A stretch of 51,109 nt of DNA from CAYLPJ01 sp964385465 (GTDB taxonomy: Bacteria; Planctomycetota; Phycisphaerae; SM23-33). This document shows, piece after piece, positions 9,620 to 17,746 of the stretch. The stretch covers positions 1 to 51,109 of the forward strand of contig CAYLPJ010000049.1 of NCBI GenBank assembly GCA_964385465.1, read 5' to 3'. How positions within the stretch are numbered: the stretch's first letter is position 1; every line of letters starts with the position of its first letter. Under the pieces are notes generated by a model. The model saw nothing but the letters and a program-made list of their open reading frames with translations, searched no databases and was not told where the DNA came from. The position numbers and the translations under genes are program-made.

Positions 9620-10615
9620 TCAGTCCTCCTTCCCGTCGTCTGCGGGGCGGTCGGCGAGTGCCACGAGCATCAGCCGGCCGGGCCCGACGGAGAACCGCCC
9701 GAGCCCGTCGTGGCCGAGTTGGAAGGCGGCGAAGCACCCGAAGATCGGCGCCCGCCCGAAGGCGTCGCGCAGGCGGGCACGCTCCTTGCCCGGCGACCTC
9801 AGGCCGCTGGTGCGCAGGCGCCCGGTGTCGCTGAAGGCCAGCACGACCCGCGGATCCCCGTCGCCGAGGGCCGCCCGGGCGCGGGCGGCGACGGCATCGG
9901 CCTCGGCGAGCACCGCCTCGGGATCGGCGACGTTCCGGGACGCGCAGCCGGCCGGGGCGACGGCGAACTCCCCGCCGATCGCCAGCAACATCGCGCCGCC
10001 TGCGGCCTTGCCGTCGACATAGACGTAGTCCCCCTCGCGCCCGGCGATGCCCAGCAGCGCGGCACCGGCCGGCAGGGCCTGGCGGACGCCGTCGGCAAGG
10101 GGGCCGCGCACCTCCCCGACCAGGCCGCCGAGCAGCAGGGCCAGCCGCGTGTCCGCGGTCGCGGCGCGGGCGAGCCGGGCGGACGCGCCGGCCGGCTCGA
10201 TCGGGGCGGGGACCAGCGCCGCCCTGGCGGCCAGTTTCGCTCCGGCGAGGCCGAGCACCAGGAACGTGGGCTCGTAATCGCTCTTGGCGCGGAAGGTGAC
10301 CCCCGCGGTGCCGGTCAACCCGCCGGTGCCGTAGGTCGGCGCCCTGGACGTTGCGGCCACCGCGTCGCCGAGGGTCCTTCCCGCGGCCGCCGTGCGGGGC
10401 CCGCTGCGGTCGAGAAAGATCACCGCATCCGGCCGGCGTCGGCGTGCGCGGAACTTGGCGAGCATGCTCTCGGCGGCCCGGCCGGCGGCGGCATTGGCGT
10501 CCCGCAGGGCCGAGACGCCTACGGCGGCGAACAGCGGCCCGTCGTCGGCCCGTGCCACGGCGGCGGCCGACGGGATGCACAGGCAGAGCGCAACGGCCCG
10601 GGCGGCCCGCGTCAT
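9620..10615 (-). CDS. Exported FIST-domain protein
   Basis: A 331-residue protein with an N-terminal signal peptide of about 23 residues ending AVARA and no lipobox. The FIST_N-like part shows AVGVSALRDANAA, PDAVIFLDRSG and LLGIAGREGDYVYVDG. The FIST_C-like part shows RVVLAFSDTGRL and PIFGCFAAFQLG, the latter resembling the family's Gly-x-x-x-x-Gly-Glu signature, here with Leu-Gly in place of the Glu. It is predicted to be periplasmic. Its ATG overlaps the stop of the upstream ATPase gene (10612-10615), so it is co-translated. It is a paralogue of the downstream lipoprotein (both carry an Ala-Pro/Val-Pro-Thr-Tyr-Gly motif). A joint ligand-sensing or binding role is inferred. Confidence 0.75.
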   Translation of the reverse strand: MTRAARAVALCLCIPSAAAVARADDGPLFAAVGVSALRDANAAAGRAAESMLAKFRARRRRPDAVIFLDRSGPRTAAAGRTLGDAVAATSRAPTYGTGGLTGTAGVTFRAKSDYEPTFLVLGLAGAKLAARAALVPAPIEPAGASARLARAATADTRLALLLGGLVGEVRGPLADGVRQALPAGAALLGIAGREGDYVYVDGKAAGGAMLLAIGGEFAVAPAGCASRNVADPEAVLAEADAVAARARAALGDGDPRVVLAFSDTGRLRTSGLRSPGKERARLRDAFGRAPIFGCFAAFQLGHDGLGRFSVGPGRLMLVALADRPADDGKED

Positions 10616-11346
10616 GCATCGCCTCCTTCACTGTCGAAGTGTCCCTCCGGGTCGGCGAGGAAGTCGCGAAAGACCTGGAAGTGCTCGGTGTCCCGGTAGG
10701 CCACCGGCCGCAGAGGCACGTTGTCGAAGCTGTAGATCGTCGCGCCCGGGCAGGCCAGCAGGATCGGCGAGTGCGTTGCGATGAGGAACTGGGCGTGCCC
10801 GGCGGCGGCCATCTCGCGGAGCAGCCGCACCAGCCGCACCTGCGTGCGGGGGGATAGCGCCGTCTCCGGCTCGTCGAGCAGGTACAGTCCGGGGATGCGA
10901 TAGCGGCTTTCGAAGAAGCTCATCAGCCCCTCGCCGTGGGACTGCGAGACGAGGCTTTCGCCGCCGAAGTAGCGGAGCTGGCCCGGGTCGGTCGACGCCC
11001 ACAGGTCCACCAGTTCGGCGAAGCGGCGGAAGAACTGCCCGGCGAAGAAGGAGCCCGGGACCATGCCATCGGTCCAGCGGACCTCGATGAAACGATGCAG
11101 CAGTTGCTCGTACGGGTTCGGCTGCGCGCGGGACCACTGCTCGCCGCCCCAGATGTGGATGTTGCACCGCCGCGCGACGGCCTCCAGCAGCGTGCTCTTG
11201 CCCGAGCCGTTCTCGCCGACGAAGAACGTCACCGCCCGATCCAGTTCCACCGCCGGCGTCTGTCGAAGCACCGGCAGGTGAAAGGGAAAGTGCTCGGCGG
11301 TGGGGAAGCGGTCGGCGTGGATCACGATACGGCCGATGTGGCTCAT
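10612..11346 (-). CDS. AAA/SMC-type ATP-binding protein
   Basis: A 244-residue soluble ATPase of the RecF/SMC-like AAA class. Walker A is GENGSGKST at residues 44-52, an ABC-type signature-like SHGEG lies near 136-140, Walker B is LYLLDEPE at 154-161, and the switch His is ATHSP around residue 192. Such predicted ATPases act as stand-alone regulators or with nucleases, but there is no nuclease or toxin gene here. Its ends overlap both neighbours by 4 bases (ATGA), so it is embedded in the operon with the TIM-barrel protein and the FIST proteins. A cytoplasmic ATPase operon-coupled to exported sensors suggests energy-dependent control or assembly. That is speculation. Confidence 0.85.
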   Translation of the reverse strand: MSHIGRIVIHADRFPTAEHFPFHLPVLRQTPAVELDRAVTFFVGENGSGKSTLLEAVARRCNIHIWGGEQWSRAQPNPYEQLLHRFIEVRWTDGMVPGSFFAGQFFRRFAELVDLWASTDPGQLRYFGGESLVSQSHGEGLMSFFESRYRIPGLYLLDEPETALSPRTQVRLVRLLREMAAAGHAQFLIATHSPILLACPGATIYSFDNVPLRPVAYRDTEHFQVFRDFLADPEGHFDSEGGDA

Positions 11347-12092
11347 GTCCGCACCCCGAGCCCTTCGCGGAGGAACGCGTGACAGGCCTCCATCCCGTGG
11401 CGAAGGTCCGCGCCGGATTCCTCATCTGCCGAAACCCATCCGTCAAAGCCGATCTCCTGCACGGCCGCGAAGATCGGCGCGAAGTCGATCTCGCCCTCCC
11501 CGAGGACGCGCCACTCGCCGCCGGCGAGGTCTTTCATGTGGAGGTTGTCGATCGCCCCGGCGAAGTCGCGGATGAACCCCGCGACGTCATGCTCGCCGGC
11601 CTTGACCAGGTGGGCGGTGTCCACGGTCAGCCCGACGGCCTCGGCGTCGGCGGCGTCGAAGAACACCCTCGCGTCCTCGGCCGTCATCACCGGGTGACCG
11701 CAGTGGTTGTGCAGCGACAGCTTCGTGCCGGCGTCCCGGGCCTCGCCGCCCAGTTCGGTCAACCGGCGGGCGAAGCCGCGAATGTCCTCGGGCGTCAGGC
11801 CCGCGCGGGGGTGGCCGTGACAGAAGATCACCCGCTCGCTGCCGACCGCGCCGGCGAAGGCGATGATCGCTCGCAGGCGCGCCACGCCCTCGTCGTCCAG
11901 CCGCCCGCCGGCAATCAGCCCGGCGGCCGCGCCGGGAGCGGGGTGGTCTTCCCGGAACCGCCGCGGCTCGTCGAGGTAGGGATAGTACTCGCCCTTGAGC
12001 TGGAGCCCGTCGTAGCCGACCTCGGCGAACGACGCGAACAACTCGCGCTGCTGCTGGGGCGACTGCGTCTTTCCGGAAAACGCCAGTTTCAC
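11343..12092 (-). CDS. Xylose isomerase-like TIM-barrel sugar-phosphate isomerase/epimerase
   Basis: A 249-residue AP-endonuclease-2/xylose-isomerase-like TIM barrel. Metal-site style motifs are visible: LQLKGEYYPY early, FCHGHPRAG, KLSLHNHCGHP, VDTAHLVKAGE, and NLHMKDL with WVSADEE near the C-terminus. Such proteins isomerise or epimerise sugars or inositols, and the substrate is not deducible. The chosen start is GTG at 12092, which overlaps the stop of the upstream gene (GTGA) and has AGGGAG 6 bases upstream. A longer frame exists but is a shadow of the upstream gene. Predicted cytoplasmic. Confidence 0.8.
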   Translation of the reverse strand: MKLAFSGKTQSPQQQRELFASFAEVGYDGLQLKGEYYPYLDEPRRFREDHPAPGAAAGLIAGGRLDDEGVARLRAIIAFAGAVGSERVIFCHGHPRAGLTPEDIRGFARRLTELGGEARDAGTKLSLHNHCGHPVMTAEDARVFFDAADAEAVGLTVDTAHLVKAGEHDVAGFIRDFAGAIDNLHMKDLAGGEWRVLGEGEIDFAPIFAAVQEIGFDGWVSADEESGADLRHGMEACHAFLREGLGVRT

Positions 12093-13033
12093 GGGTACTC
12101 CCTGATGATGACCGGACGGGTGGTCGGCTTGGGGCGCGTGGTCGGGAACGTTGTCGGCTGCGTCGCCGGCGGGATGCGGAGCACGCGCCGCTTGCTGAAC
12201 AGCCAGTCCCAGACGGCCTTGTGATCGTAGACCTTCGCCTGGCAGGCGGTGGGGGCGTCCTCGAGGATCGTCAGCAGCGGCTGCCCGCCGGCCTCGCTGA
12301 TGGCCTTGGCCATCGCCTTGGGGTATCGGAGGATCGGGCTCTTCTGGCCGCCGAAGATCCACACCGGGATGTGGGCGAACTCCTCGGCCCAGTTCGGGTC
12401 GCCCCCGCCGCTGACGATCACCCCGGCCGCGAACAAATCCGGCGCGTGCCGCAACGCGTTGAACGCTCCGAACCCGCCCATGGCGTGGCCGGTGACGTAC
12501 ACGCGGTTGCGGTCCGTGCGGAACGCGCCGGCAACCTCCTCGATCGTCTCGATCAGCATGGTGATCGCCGGAAAGTGCTTGGCTTTGCTGTCGTCCGGTG
12601 CGCCGTAGGGGAGGTTGCCCCACCACGTCGGCGATTGCGGCGCCAGGACGAAGCACGAATACTGCTTCCGCATCTCGGGCCGGGCCAGCGTGCCCGCCGG
12701 GTAGGACGCGCCCAACTGGAGTTCGTTGTCGGTGCCCCGGCCGGGCACGCCGTGGAGGCAGACGACGATCGGGTACTCCGCCGTCGTCGTGTAGTTCAGC
12801 GGCCGCAGCAGGCGGTAAGGCATCTCCGCGCCGATGCCGATGTGCTTATGGGCCTCGTAGAGCTTGCTCAGCTCGACCATCGAGGGGTTGGGCGAGACGA
12901 CGCGCCCGTCGTCTTTGTCCTTGCCCGGCTTGCCGCCGCCCTTCTTTCCCGGCTGGCGGGCCGAGACCGCCCACGCCCCCGCCAACGTCACAACCGCGGC
13001 CAGCAGCCAGCATCCTGTCATTCGAAATCGCAT
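12089..13033 (-). CDS. Exported alpha/beta-hydrolase (esterase/PHB-depolymerase type) lacking the nucleophilic serine
   Basis: A 314-residue protein with a signal peptide (residues 1-26), a Lys/Gly-rich linker, and an alpha/beta-hydrolase fold: YPIVVCLHGVPGRGTDNE (oxyanion strand) near 88-105 and VYVTGHAMGGFGAF at 178-191. In the family this nucleophile elbow reads Gly-x-Ser-x-Gly. Here residue 184 is Ala, encoded GCC at 12484-12482, so classical esterase chemistry should be lost. The C-terminus is Thr/Pro-rich. The start is the ATG at 13033, before a good signal peptide; an upstream ATG at 13099 would put a charged tail in front of it. It is the first gene of the operon. It is either a pseudoenzyme with a binding role or an enzyme of different chemistry. 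Confidence 0.75.
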   Translation of the reverse strand: MRFRMTGCWLLAAVVTLAGAWAVSARQPGKKGGGKPGKDKDDGRVVSPNPSMVELSKLYEAHKHIGIGAEMPYRLLRPLNYTTTAEYPIVVCLHGVPGRGTDNELQLGASYPAGTLARPEMRKQYSCFVLAPQSPTWWGNLPYGAPDDSKAKHFPAITMLIETIEEVAGAFRTDRNRVYVTGHAMGGFGAFNALRHAPDLFAAGVIVSGGGDPNWAEEFAHIPVWIFGGQKSPILRYPKAMAKAISEAGGQPLLTILEDAPTACQAKVYDHKAVWDWLFSKRRVLRIPPATQPTTFPTTRPKPTTRPVIIREYP

Positions 13034-13221
13034 GGGGTTCTCCGTCGGGGAGCACGTTGCCTCCATCTTAAACGCACGAACCCGCCAAGTGGAGTGCACT
13101 GGCGCTCGTGGGCTCGAAGGCGATGGGGCCGAGCCGGACCTTTCCCTGGCGGCGGCGCCGCGGTATGGATGAGGGGGTTCAATGCACGGTGGCGACGCGA
13201 AACCAGCGGAAGGAGACCACG
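13034..13221. promoter_or_regulatory. Divergent intergenic region between the FIST operon and the flavoprotein gene
   Basis: These 188 bases separate two oppositely transcribed operons and must hold both promoters. I see no convincing -35/-10 pair. An AAGGAG ribosome site lies at 13210-13215 for the flavoprotein. Confidence 0.4.
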
Positions 13222-14598
13222 ATGGGCGATTGGAGCCGGCGGGAGTTTCTCAAGCGGGTCGGGGCGGGTGCGGCCGGTGTGGCCGCGGGGGCGGCGGGGC
13301 TGTCGGGGCCGCGGCGTGCGAAGGCGGACCCGATCTACAAGGCCGGCAGTATCGTCGAGGCCGAGGCGGTCCCGCGCGGCGGTCCGGCGCGGCTGGAGGG
13401 CGGCAAGGTGGTGCGTCCGCGTGCGGAGCTTCCGGTCATGCGGAGCACGGACGTGCTGGTCGTCGGCGGCGGTCCGGCGGGAGTGATTGCGGCCCTCGCG
13501 GCCCGGCGGGCCGGCGTGGACGTCACGCTTGTCGAGCGGTACGGCTGCTTCGGCGGGCTGTGGACCGGCGGGCTGGTGCTGATCGTCCTGTCCACGCACG
13601 CGACGGTCGGCGGGAAGCTGACCAAGTGCGTCCGCGGCATCGGCGACGAGATGCTCCAGCGCATGGTCAAGATGCCCCAGGGCATCATCAACCAGGCGCC
13701 GGGGAAGCGCGACCCGACCAGTGACCCCGAGGCGACAAAGGTCGTCATGGACGAGATGATCCGCGAGGCCGGCGTGCACGTCCTGCTGCACAGTTGGGTC
13801 ACCAACGCCATCATGGACGGCGACGCCGTGCGGGGGGTCGTCTTCGAGAGCAAGTCCGGCTGCCAGGCCGTGCGGGCCAAGGTCGTCGTCGACGCCACCG
13901 GCGACGGCGACGTCTTCGGCGCCGCCGGCGCCGAGCACGTCCGCCACGTCCACCGCATCGGGCTGGTCCACCGGCTGGGCAACGTCGACCGCGTGGATCG
14001 CGCCAAGGCCAAATCGGCCGGCAAGAAGGTCCCGCGCCTCGGCAGCCGCACGCCGATCCCGAGCGTCCGCTGGGTGAACATGCAGGGCCCGCCTGGCGAC
14101 TGCCTGGACGTCGAGACGCTCAGCCGCTGCGAGATGGACGCCCGCCGGGCGATCTGGAAGCGCCTCCAGGACATCCGCGCCGTGCCCGGCTGCGAGGACG
14201 TTTTCCTGCTGGAGACCGCCGCGCAGCTCGGCGTGCGGATCTCCCGGACGCTCAAGGGCACCCACGAGATGGCCTACGACCAAGCCCGCGCCGGCAAGGG
14301 CTTCGACGACGTCGTCGCCGTCGGCGGCTCCTACGCGCTCAGCGCGGGCAAGGCCTGCCAGATGCCCTACGGGATGCTGCTGCCCGTTCGCGTGGACAAC
14401 CTCCTTGCCGCCGGACGGTGCGTCGCCGCCGACAACAAGATGATGAACTATACCCGCCTGATCGCGCCGTGCTTCGCGCTGGGCCACGCCGCCGGGGCCG
14501 CCGCCGCCCTGTCCGTCAAGGAGAACAGCCGACCCCGCGACGTGAAGGTGGCCGAAGTCCAGGCCCTGCTCAAGGACCAGGGCGCCTACCTCGGATGA
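13222..14598 (+). CDS. Tat-exported FAD-dependent oxidoreductase
   Basis: A 458-residue flavoprotein. The N-terminus carries a twin-arginine signal (SRREFLKR, Arg6-Arg7, then an Ala/Gly-rich core), so it is folded with FAD in the cytoplasm and exported. The Rossmann motif TDVLVVGGGPAG (residues 76-87) followed by AARRAGVDVTLVER and CFGGLW places it in the FAD_oxidored family common in planctomycetes. The C-terminal FAD-contact region is GRCVAADNKMM with a Gly/Ala-rich helix. The start at 13222 is fixed by AAGGAG 6 bases upstream and by the Tat motif. It lies 16 bases before a membrane polyferredoxin gene, a likely electron donor or acceptor. The substrate is unknown. Confidence 0.85.
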   Translation: MGDWSRREFLKRVGAGAAGVAAGAAGLSGPRRAKADPIYKAGSIVEAEAVPRGGPARLEGGKVVRPRAELPVMRSTDVLVVGGGPAGVIAALAARRAGVDVTLVERYGCFGGLWTGGLVLIVLSTHATVGGKLTKCVRGIGDEMLQRMVKMPQGIINQAPGKRDPTSDPEATKVVMDEMIREAGVHVLLHSWVTNAIMDGDAVRGVVFESKSGCQAVRAKVVVDATGDGDVFGAAGAEHVRHVHRIGLVHRLGNVDRVDRAKAKSAGKKVPRLGSRTPIPSVRWVNMQGPPGDCLDVETLSRCEMDARRAIWKRLQDIRAVPGCEDVFLLETAAQLGVRISRTLKGTHEMAYDQARAGKGFDDVVAVGGSYALSAGKACQMPYGMLLPVRVDNLLAAGRCVAADNKMMNYTRLIAPCFALGHAAGAAAALSVKENSRPRDVKVAEVQALLKDQGAYLG

Positions 14599-14614
14599 CC
14601 GCGGCGGTGCGGAC

Positions 14615-15823
14615 ATGACCAGGGCGCCACGCACCCGCCCGTGGCGGACGGCCGCCCGCCTGGCGACGGGGGCGGCCCTGGCGCTTGTGCTGACGGTGGC
14701 GCCGGCGGCGGCCGGGGTGTGGCTGCTGGCGGCGCTGAGCCCGCACCTGGCCGGTGTGGGTGCGTTGGCAGCCCGGGCGGGGGGGGTACTGGCCCTGGCG
14801 GCCTTGCCGATGGCCCTGGTGATGGGCTTTCGCCGCCGCGTCTTCTGCCGATGGATGTGTCCGGTGGGCCTGCTCTGCGATGGCTGCGCGCGGCTCAGCC
14901 CGATGCCTCGGCGGCGCTTTGGGAAGGTCCCCCGGGTGGGGCGGTGGCTGGCGGTCGCGTCGCTGGCCGGCGCGGCCGTCGGGGTGCCCGTCGCCCTGTG
15001 GGCGGACCCGCTGGCGATCTTCAGCGCGGCCGTGTCCGTGGCCGTCGGAACGTGGACGGCGATGGCCGCGGTCGGGGCCGCGGGCCTGGTCGGGCTTGTC
15101 GGGCTGGCTCTGCTCGCCCCCGGCCTGTGGTGCGCGCGGCTGTGCCCGTTGGGCGGCACGCAGGAGCTGCTGGCCGACGGGACGGCCCTCGCGAGGCGGT
15201 TCGTGCGACGGCAGCGGGAAGCGCCGTCCGCTCCCCCGTCGGATGCCGCGCGGCGGACGCTGCTCGCCGCCGGGGCGGGTGCGGGGATCGGCCTGCTCGT
15301 GCCCCGACTCCTCCGCGGTCGCCGCCGCGCCCTGCGCCCGCCCGGTGCGGCCGACGAGGCCCGGCTGGCCGGGCTGTGCGCCCGCTGCGGGCGGTGCGTG
15401 GCGGCCTGCCCCAGCGGCATCATCCACCGCGAGCTCGCCGCCGGTGCGAGCCTGTTGACGCCGGTGGTCCGCTTCGGTCCCGAGCGTCCGACGGACCGCT
15501 ACTGCCTGGAGGACTGCAACCGCTGCGGTCAGAGTTGCCCGACCGGCGCCATCGCCCGCCTGCCGCTGGGCGGGAAGAACTCCCGCCGCATCGGCCTGGC
15601 GGTGGTGGACGTGCCCGAGTGCCTGCTGACCGCCGACCGCACCTGCGGCGTGTGCATCGACGTCTGCCCTCGCGACGCGGTCGCCGGCATCTTCGACCGC
15701 GAGAGCTACACCAATCGCATCGTCATCGACCCCGCCCGCTGCAACGGCTGCGGCGCGTGCGTCGTGGTCTGTCCCGTCAACGCCGTTCGCGTCGTCCCGC
15801 TCCCGCCGGGCCCCAACGCCTGA
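14615..15823 (+). CDS. Membrane polyferredoxin, NapH-like domain fused to NapG-like 4Fe-4S domain
   Basis: A 402-residue protein. The N-terminal half has about four membrane segments (near 15-40, 50-70, 112-130, 148-170) and the two NapH/YccM-type motifs CRWMCPVG (78-85) and CARLCPLG (173-180). A hydrophobic Ala/Gly segment near 216-231 precedes a ferredoxin half with four cysteine groups: C255/258/261/265, C297/301/304/308, C344/347/351 and C376/379/382/386. This is the make-up of NapH plus NapG in one chain. The family moves electrons from the quinol pool across the membrane to a periplasmic reductase. No nitrate reductase is present in the window; the adjacent Tat flavoprotein is the obvious partner. 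The ribosome site is weak, so coupling to the upstream gene is likely. Confidence 0.85.
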   Translation: MTRAPRTRPWRTAARLATGAALALVLTVAPAAAGVWLLAALSPHLAGVGALAARAGGVLALAALPMALVMGFRRRVFCRWMCPVGLLCDGCARLSPMPRRRFGKVPRVGRWLAVASLAGAAVGVPVALWADPLAIFSAAVSVAVGTWTAMAAVGAAGLVGLVGLALLAPGLWCARLCPLGGTQELLADGTALARRFVRRQREAPSAPPSDAARRTLLAAGAGAGIGLLVPRLLRGRRRALRPPGAADEARLAGLCARCGRCVAACPSGIIHRELAAGASLLTPVVRFGPERPTDRYCLEDCNRCGQSCPTGAIARLPLGGKNSRRIGLAVVDVPECLLTADRTCGVCIDVCPRDAVAGIFDRESYTNRIVIDPARCNGCGACVVVCPVNAVRVVPLPPGPNA

Positions 15824-15876
15824 AGGCGGGCACGTCGGGCCGGGCCGCCGGTGCTGTATCGCCCCTGGATGGCGCG

Positions 15877-15892
15877 TATACTGCGGCCAGGA
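15877..15892 (+). promoter_or_regulatory. -10 element and ribosome site of the GH28 gene
   Basis: TATACT (15877-15882) matches the -10 consensus in 5 of 6 positions, and CAGGAG (15887-15892) lies 7 bases before the ATG at 15900. The -35 at the right spacing is poor, and the leader would be only about 10 bases. Confidence 0.4.
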
Positions 15893-15899
15893 GAACGCC

Positions 15900-17528
15900 A
15901 TGCCCCACGATGCCTTCGCACCGACAAGCACGAGGTCCCTCACCGCGGCCCTGGCGGCGCTGCTGGCCGTCGCCGCGGCGGCCTTCGCCGCAGAGCCCGA
16001 GCCGCCGCCGGCCGCGAGCGTCAGCGTGCGCGACTTCGGCGCCGTCGGCGACGGCGAGACGATGGACACCGCCGCGATCCAGAAGGCGATCGACGCCGCC
16101 TCTGCCGCCGGCGGGGGGACAGTGGTCCTCCCGCCCGGGACGTATCTCTCGGGCACGATCGTGTTGGCCAGCGACATCACGCTGCACCTCGCGGCCGGGG
16201 CGGTGCTTCGGGGCAGCCGGGACCCGAACGACTACCCCGAGCACACGCCGAAGGTGGAGTTCCTTTACCGCCACCGGTTCGTCAAGAGCCTGCTGTACGC
16301 CGAGGGTGCGGAGAACATCGCGTTGACGGGTCGGGGTCTGATCGACGGGCAGGGCGAGCACTTCAAGGCCCGCAGCGGCGACGACAAGCTCCGCCCGTAC
16401 CTGCTGCGGTTCAGCGAGTGCCGCAACGTTCGCGTGCGGGACGTCTCCTTCCGCAACTCCGCACGCTGGCTGTCTCACTACCTCGCCTGCGAGAATGTGA
16501 CCATCGACGGGATCACCATCCGCAGCCGCATTCGCGCCAACCGCGACGGCATCGGGATCGACTCGTGCACGGACGTGACCGTCTCGAACTGCCACGTCTA
16601 CGCCGGCGACGACGCCATCGTCCTGAAGGCGACCGTGCCCGACCGTCCCTGCCGGCGTGTGACGGTGACCAACTGTGTCGTCAGCAGCCTGGCCAGCGCG
16701 CTGAAGCTGGGCACCGAGTCCAACGGCGGGTTCGAGGACGTGACGATCAGCAACTGCGCGGTCCACGACACCGGCTACTCCGGCATCGGCGTGATGATGG
16801 TCGACGGGGCCAGCCTGGAGCGTGTGACGATCTCCGACATCACGATGAAGGACGTCGCCGGGCCGATCTTCATCCGCCTGGGCAACCGGGCCCGGCCCAT
16901 GCCCGGAGGGGAGAAGCCCGGCATCGGCTCGTTGCGGGACGTGACCATCCGCAACGTCGTCGCCGACGGTGCCGCGGCCAGGGGTTGCCTGGTGGCCGGC
17001 ATTCCAGATGCCCGCGTCGAGGGCGTGACGCTGGAGAACATCCGCATCCGCTTCCGCGGCGGGGGCACGGCTGAGTTGGCCGACCGCGACGTGCCCGAGA
17101 AGCAGGGCGCCTACCCCTCGGGCAAGATGTTCGGCGACCTGCCCGCCTACGGCTTCTTCTGCCGCCATGCCAAGGGCCTGCGGTTGCGGAATGTGGAGCT
17201 GACCTTCGACGAGCCCGACGTCCGCCCGGCCGTGGTGTGCGATGACGTTGAGGACCTCGACGTCGCCGGCCTGCGGGCGAGGCTGTCGCCGAAGGCCCCG
17301 GCCGTGCTTCGCCTGCGGAACGTCCGCGGCGCCCTGATCCGCGGATGCCGGCCCCACCAGCCCGTGCCGGCGTTTCTTCGCGTCGAGGGCGAGCGGTCGG
17401 GGGACATCGCCCTGATCGCCAACGACCTCCGCAAGGCCGCTTGCCCCTGGACCCGGGCTGACGGCGTCCCCCGCGATGCCGTTCGAACCGATCCGACGCC
17501 GGCTGTGCCCAAGCCCCGGGGGCGCTAG
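15900..17528 (+). CDS. Secreted GH28-family polygalacturonase-like enzyme
   Basis: A 542-residue protein with a signal peptide (about residues 1-31) and a right-handed beta-helix. The pectate-lyase-like N-terminus VRDFGAVGDGETMDTAAIQ (43-61) leads into the GH28 active-site region: ANRDGIGID (residues 213-221, Asp216) and GDDAIVLK (236-243, Asp237-Asp238), then GTESNGG in place of the classical Gly-His-Gly. GH28 enzymes hydrolyse galacturonan or related pectic chains by inversion, using three Asp; all three are present. The substrate may be a rhamnogalacturonan or another uronic polymer, since the subfamily motifs differ from fungal pectinases. Expected to act in the periplasm or outside. Confidence 0.85.
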   Translation: MPHDAFAPTSTRSLTAALAALLAVAAAAFAAEPEPPPAASVSVRDFGAVGDGETMDTAAIQKAIDAASAAGGGTVVLPPGTYLSGTIVLASDITLHLAAGAVLRGSRDPNDYPEHTPKVEFLYRHRFVKSLLYAEGAENIALTGRGLIDGQGEHFKARSGDDKLRPYLLRFSECRNVRVRDVSFRNSARWLSHYLACENVTIDGITIRSRIRANRDGIGIDSCTDVTVSNCHVYAGDDAIVLKATVPDRPCRRVTVTNCVVSSLASALKLGTESNGGFEDVTISNCAVHDTGYSGIGVMMVDGASLERVTISDITMKDVAGPIFIRLGNRARPMPGGEKPGIGSLRDVTIRNVVADGAAARGCLVAGIPDARVEGVTLENIRIRFRGGGTAELADRDVPEKQGAYPSGKMFGDLPAYGFFCRHAKGLRLRNVELTFDEPDVRPAVVCDDVEDLDVAGLRARLSPKAPAVLRLRNVRGALIRGCRPHQPVPAFLRVEGERSGDIALIANDLRKAACPWTRADGVPRDAVRTDPTPAVPKPRGR

Positions 17529-17530
17529 CG

Positions 17531-17563
17531 GAGGCCGGCATGCAGGCGTACCGGGCCGGCCTC
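17531..17563 (+). terminator. Hairpin after the GH28 gene
   Basis: A perfect 9-bp inverted repeat (17531-17539 with 17555-17563, GAGGCCGGC/GCCGGCCTC) starts 2 bases after the stop codon. A second small stem (CGGAG, AAT, CTCCG) follows directly. There is no U tract. Confidence 0.45.
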
Positions 17564-17746
17564 GGAGAATCTCCGGTTTCCTGCGGGACAATCGACGAGC
17601 CGACATTGGGGGCACCGCCCGCCAGGCCCGGCGGGGCAGCGGGGCGGGGTGGCGCTACGATGAATTGTCAGCCCATATGTTCGTCGACAATCACGCCCGT
17701 GGTCCCGGAGATGGGGGCTGGGCAACTCGGGCAGAAAGGATGCACC

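Noticed and set aside
10612..11346. AAA ATPase considered as part of a defence system (such as an ATPase-nuclease pair)
   Set aside because: No nuclease, helicase or other effector gene lies in the operon, and its partners are metabolic and envelope proteins.
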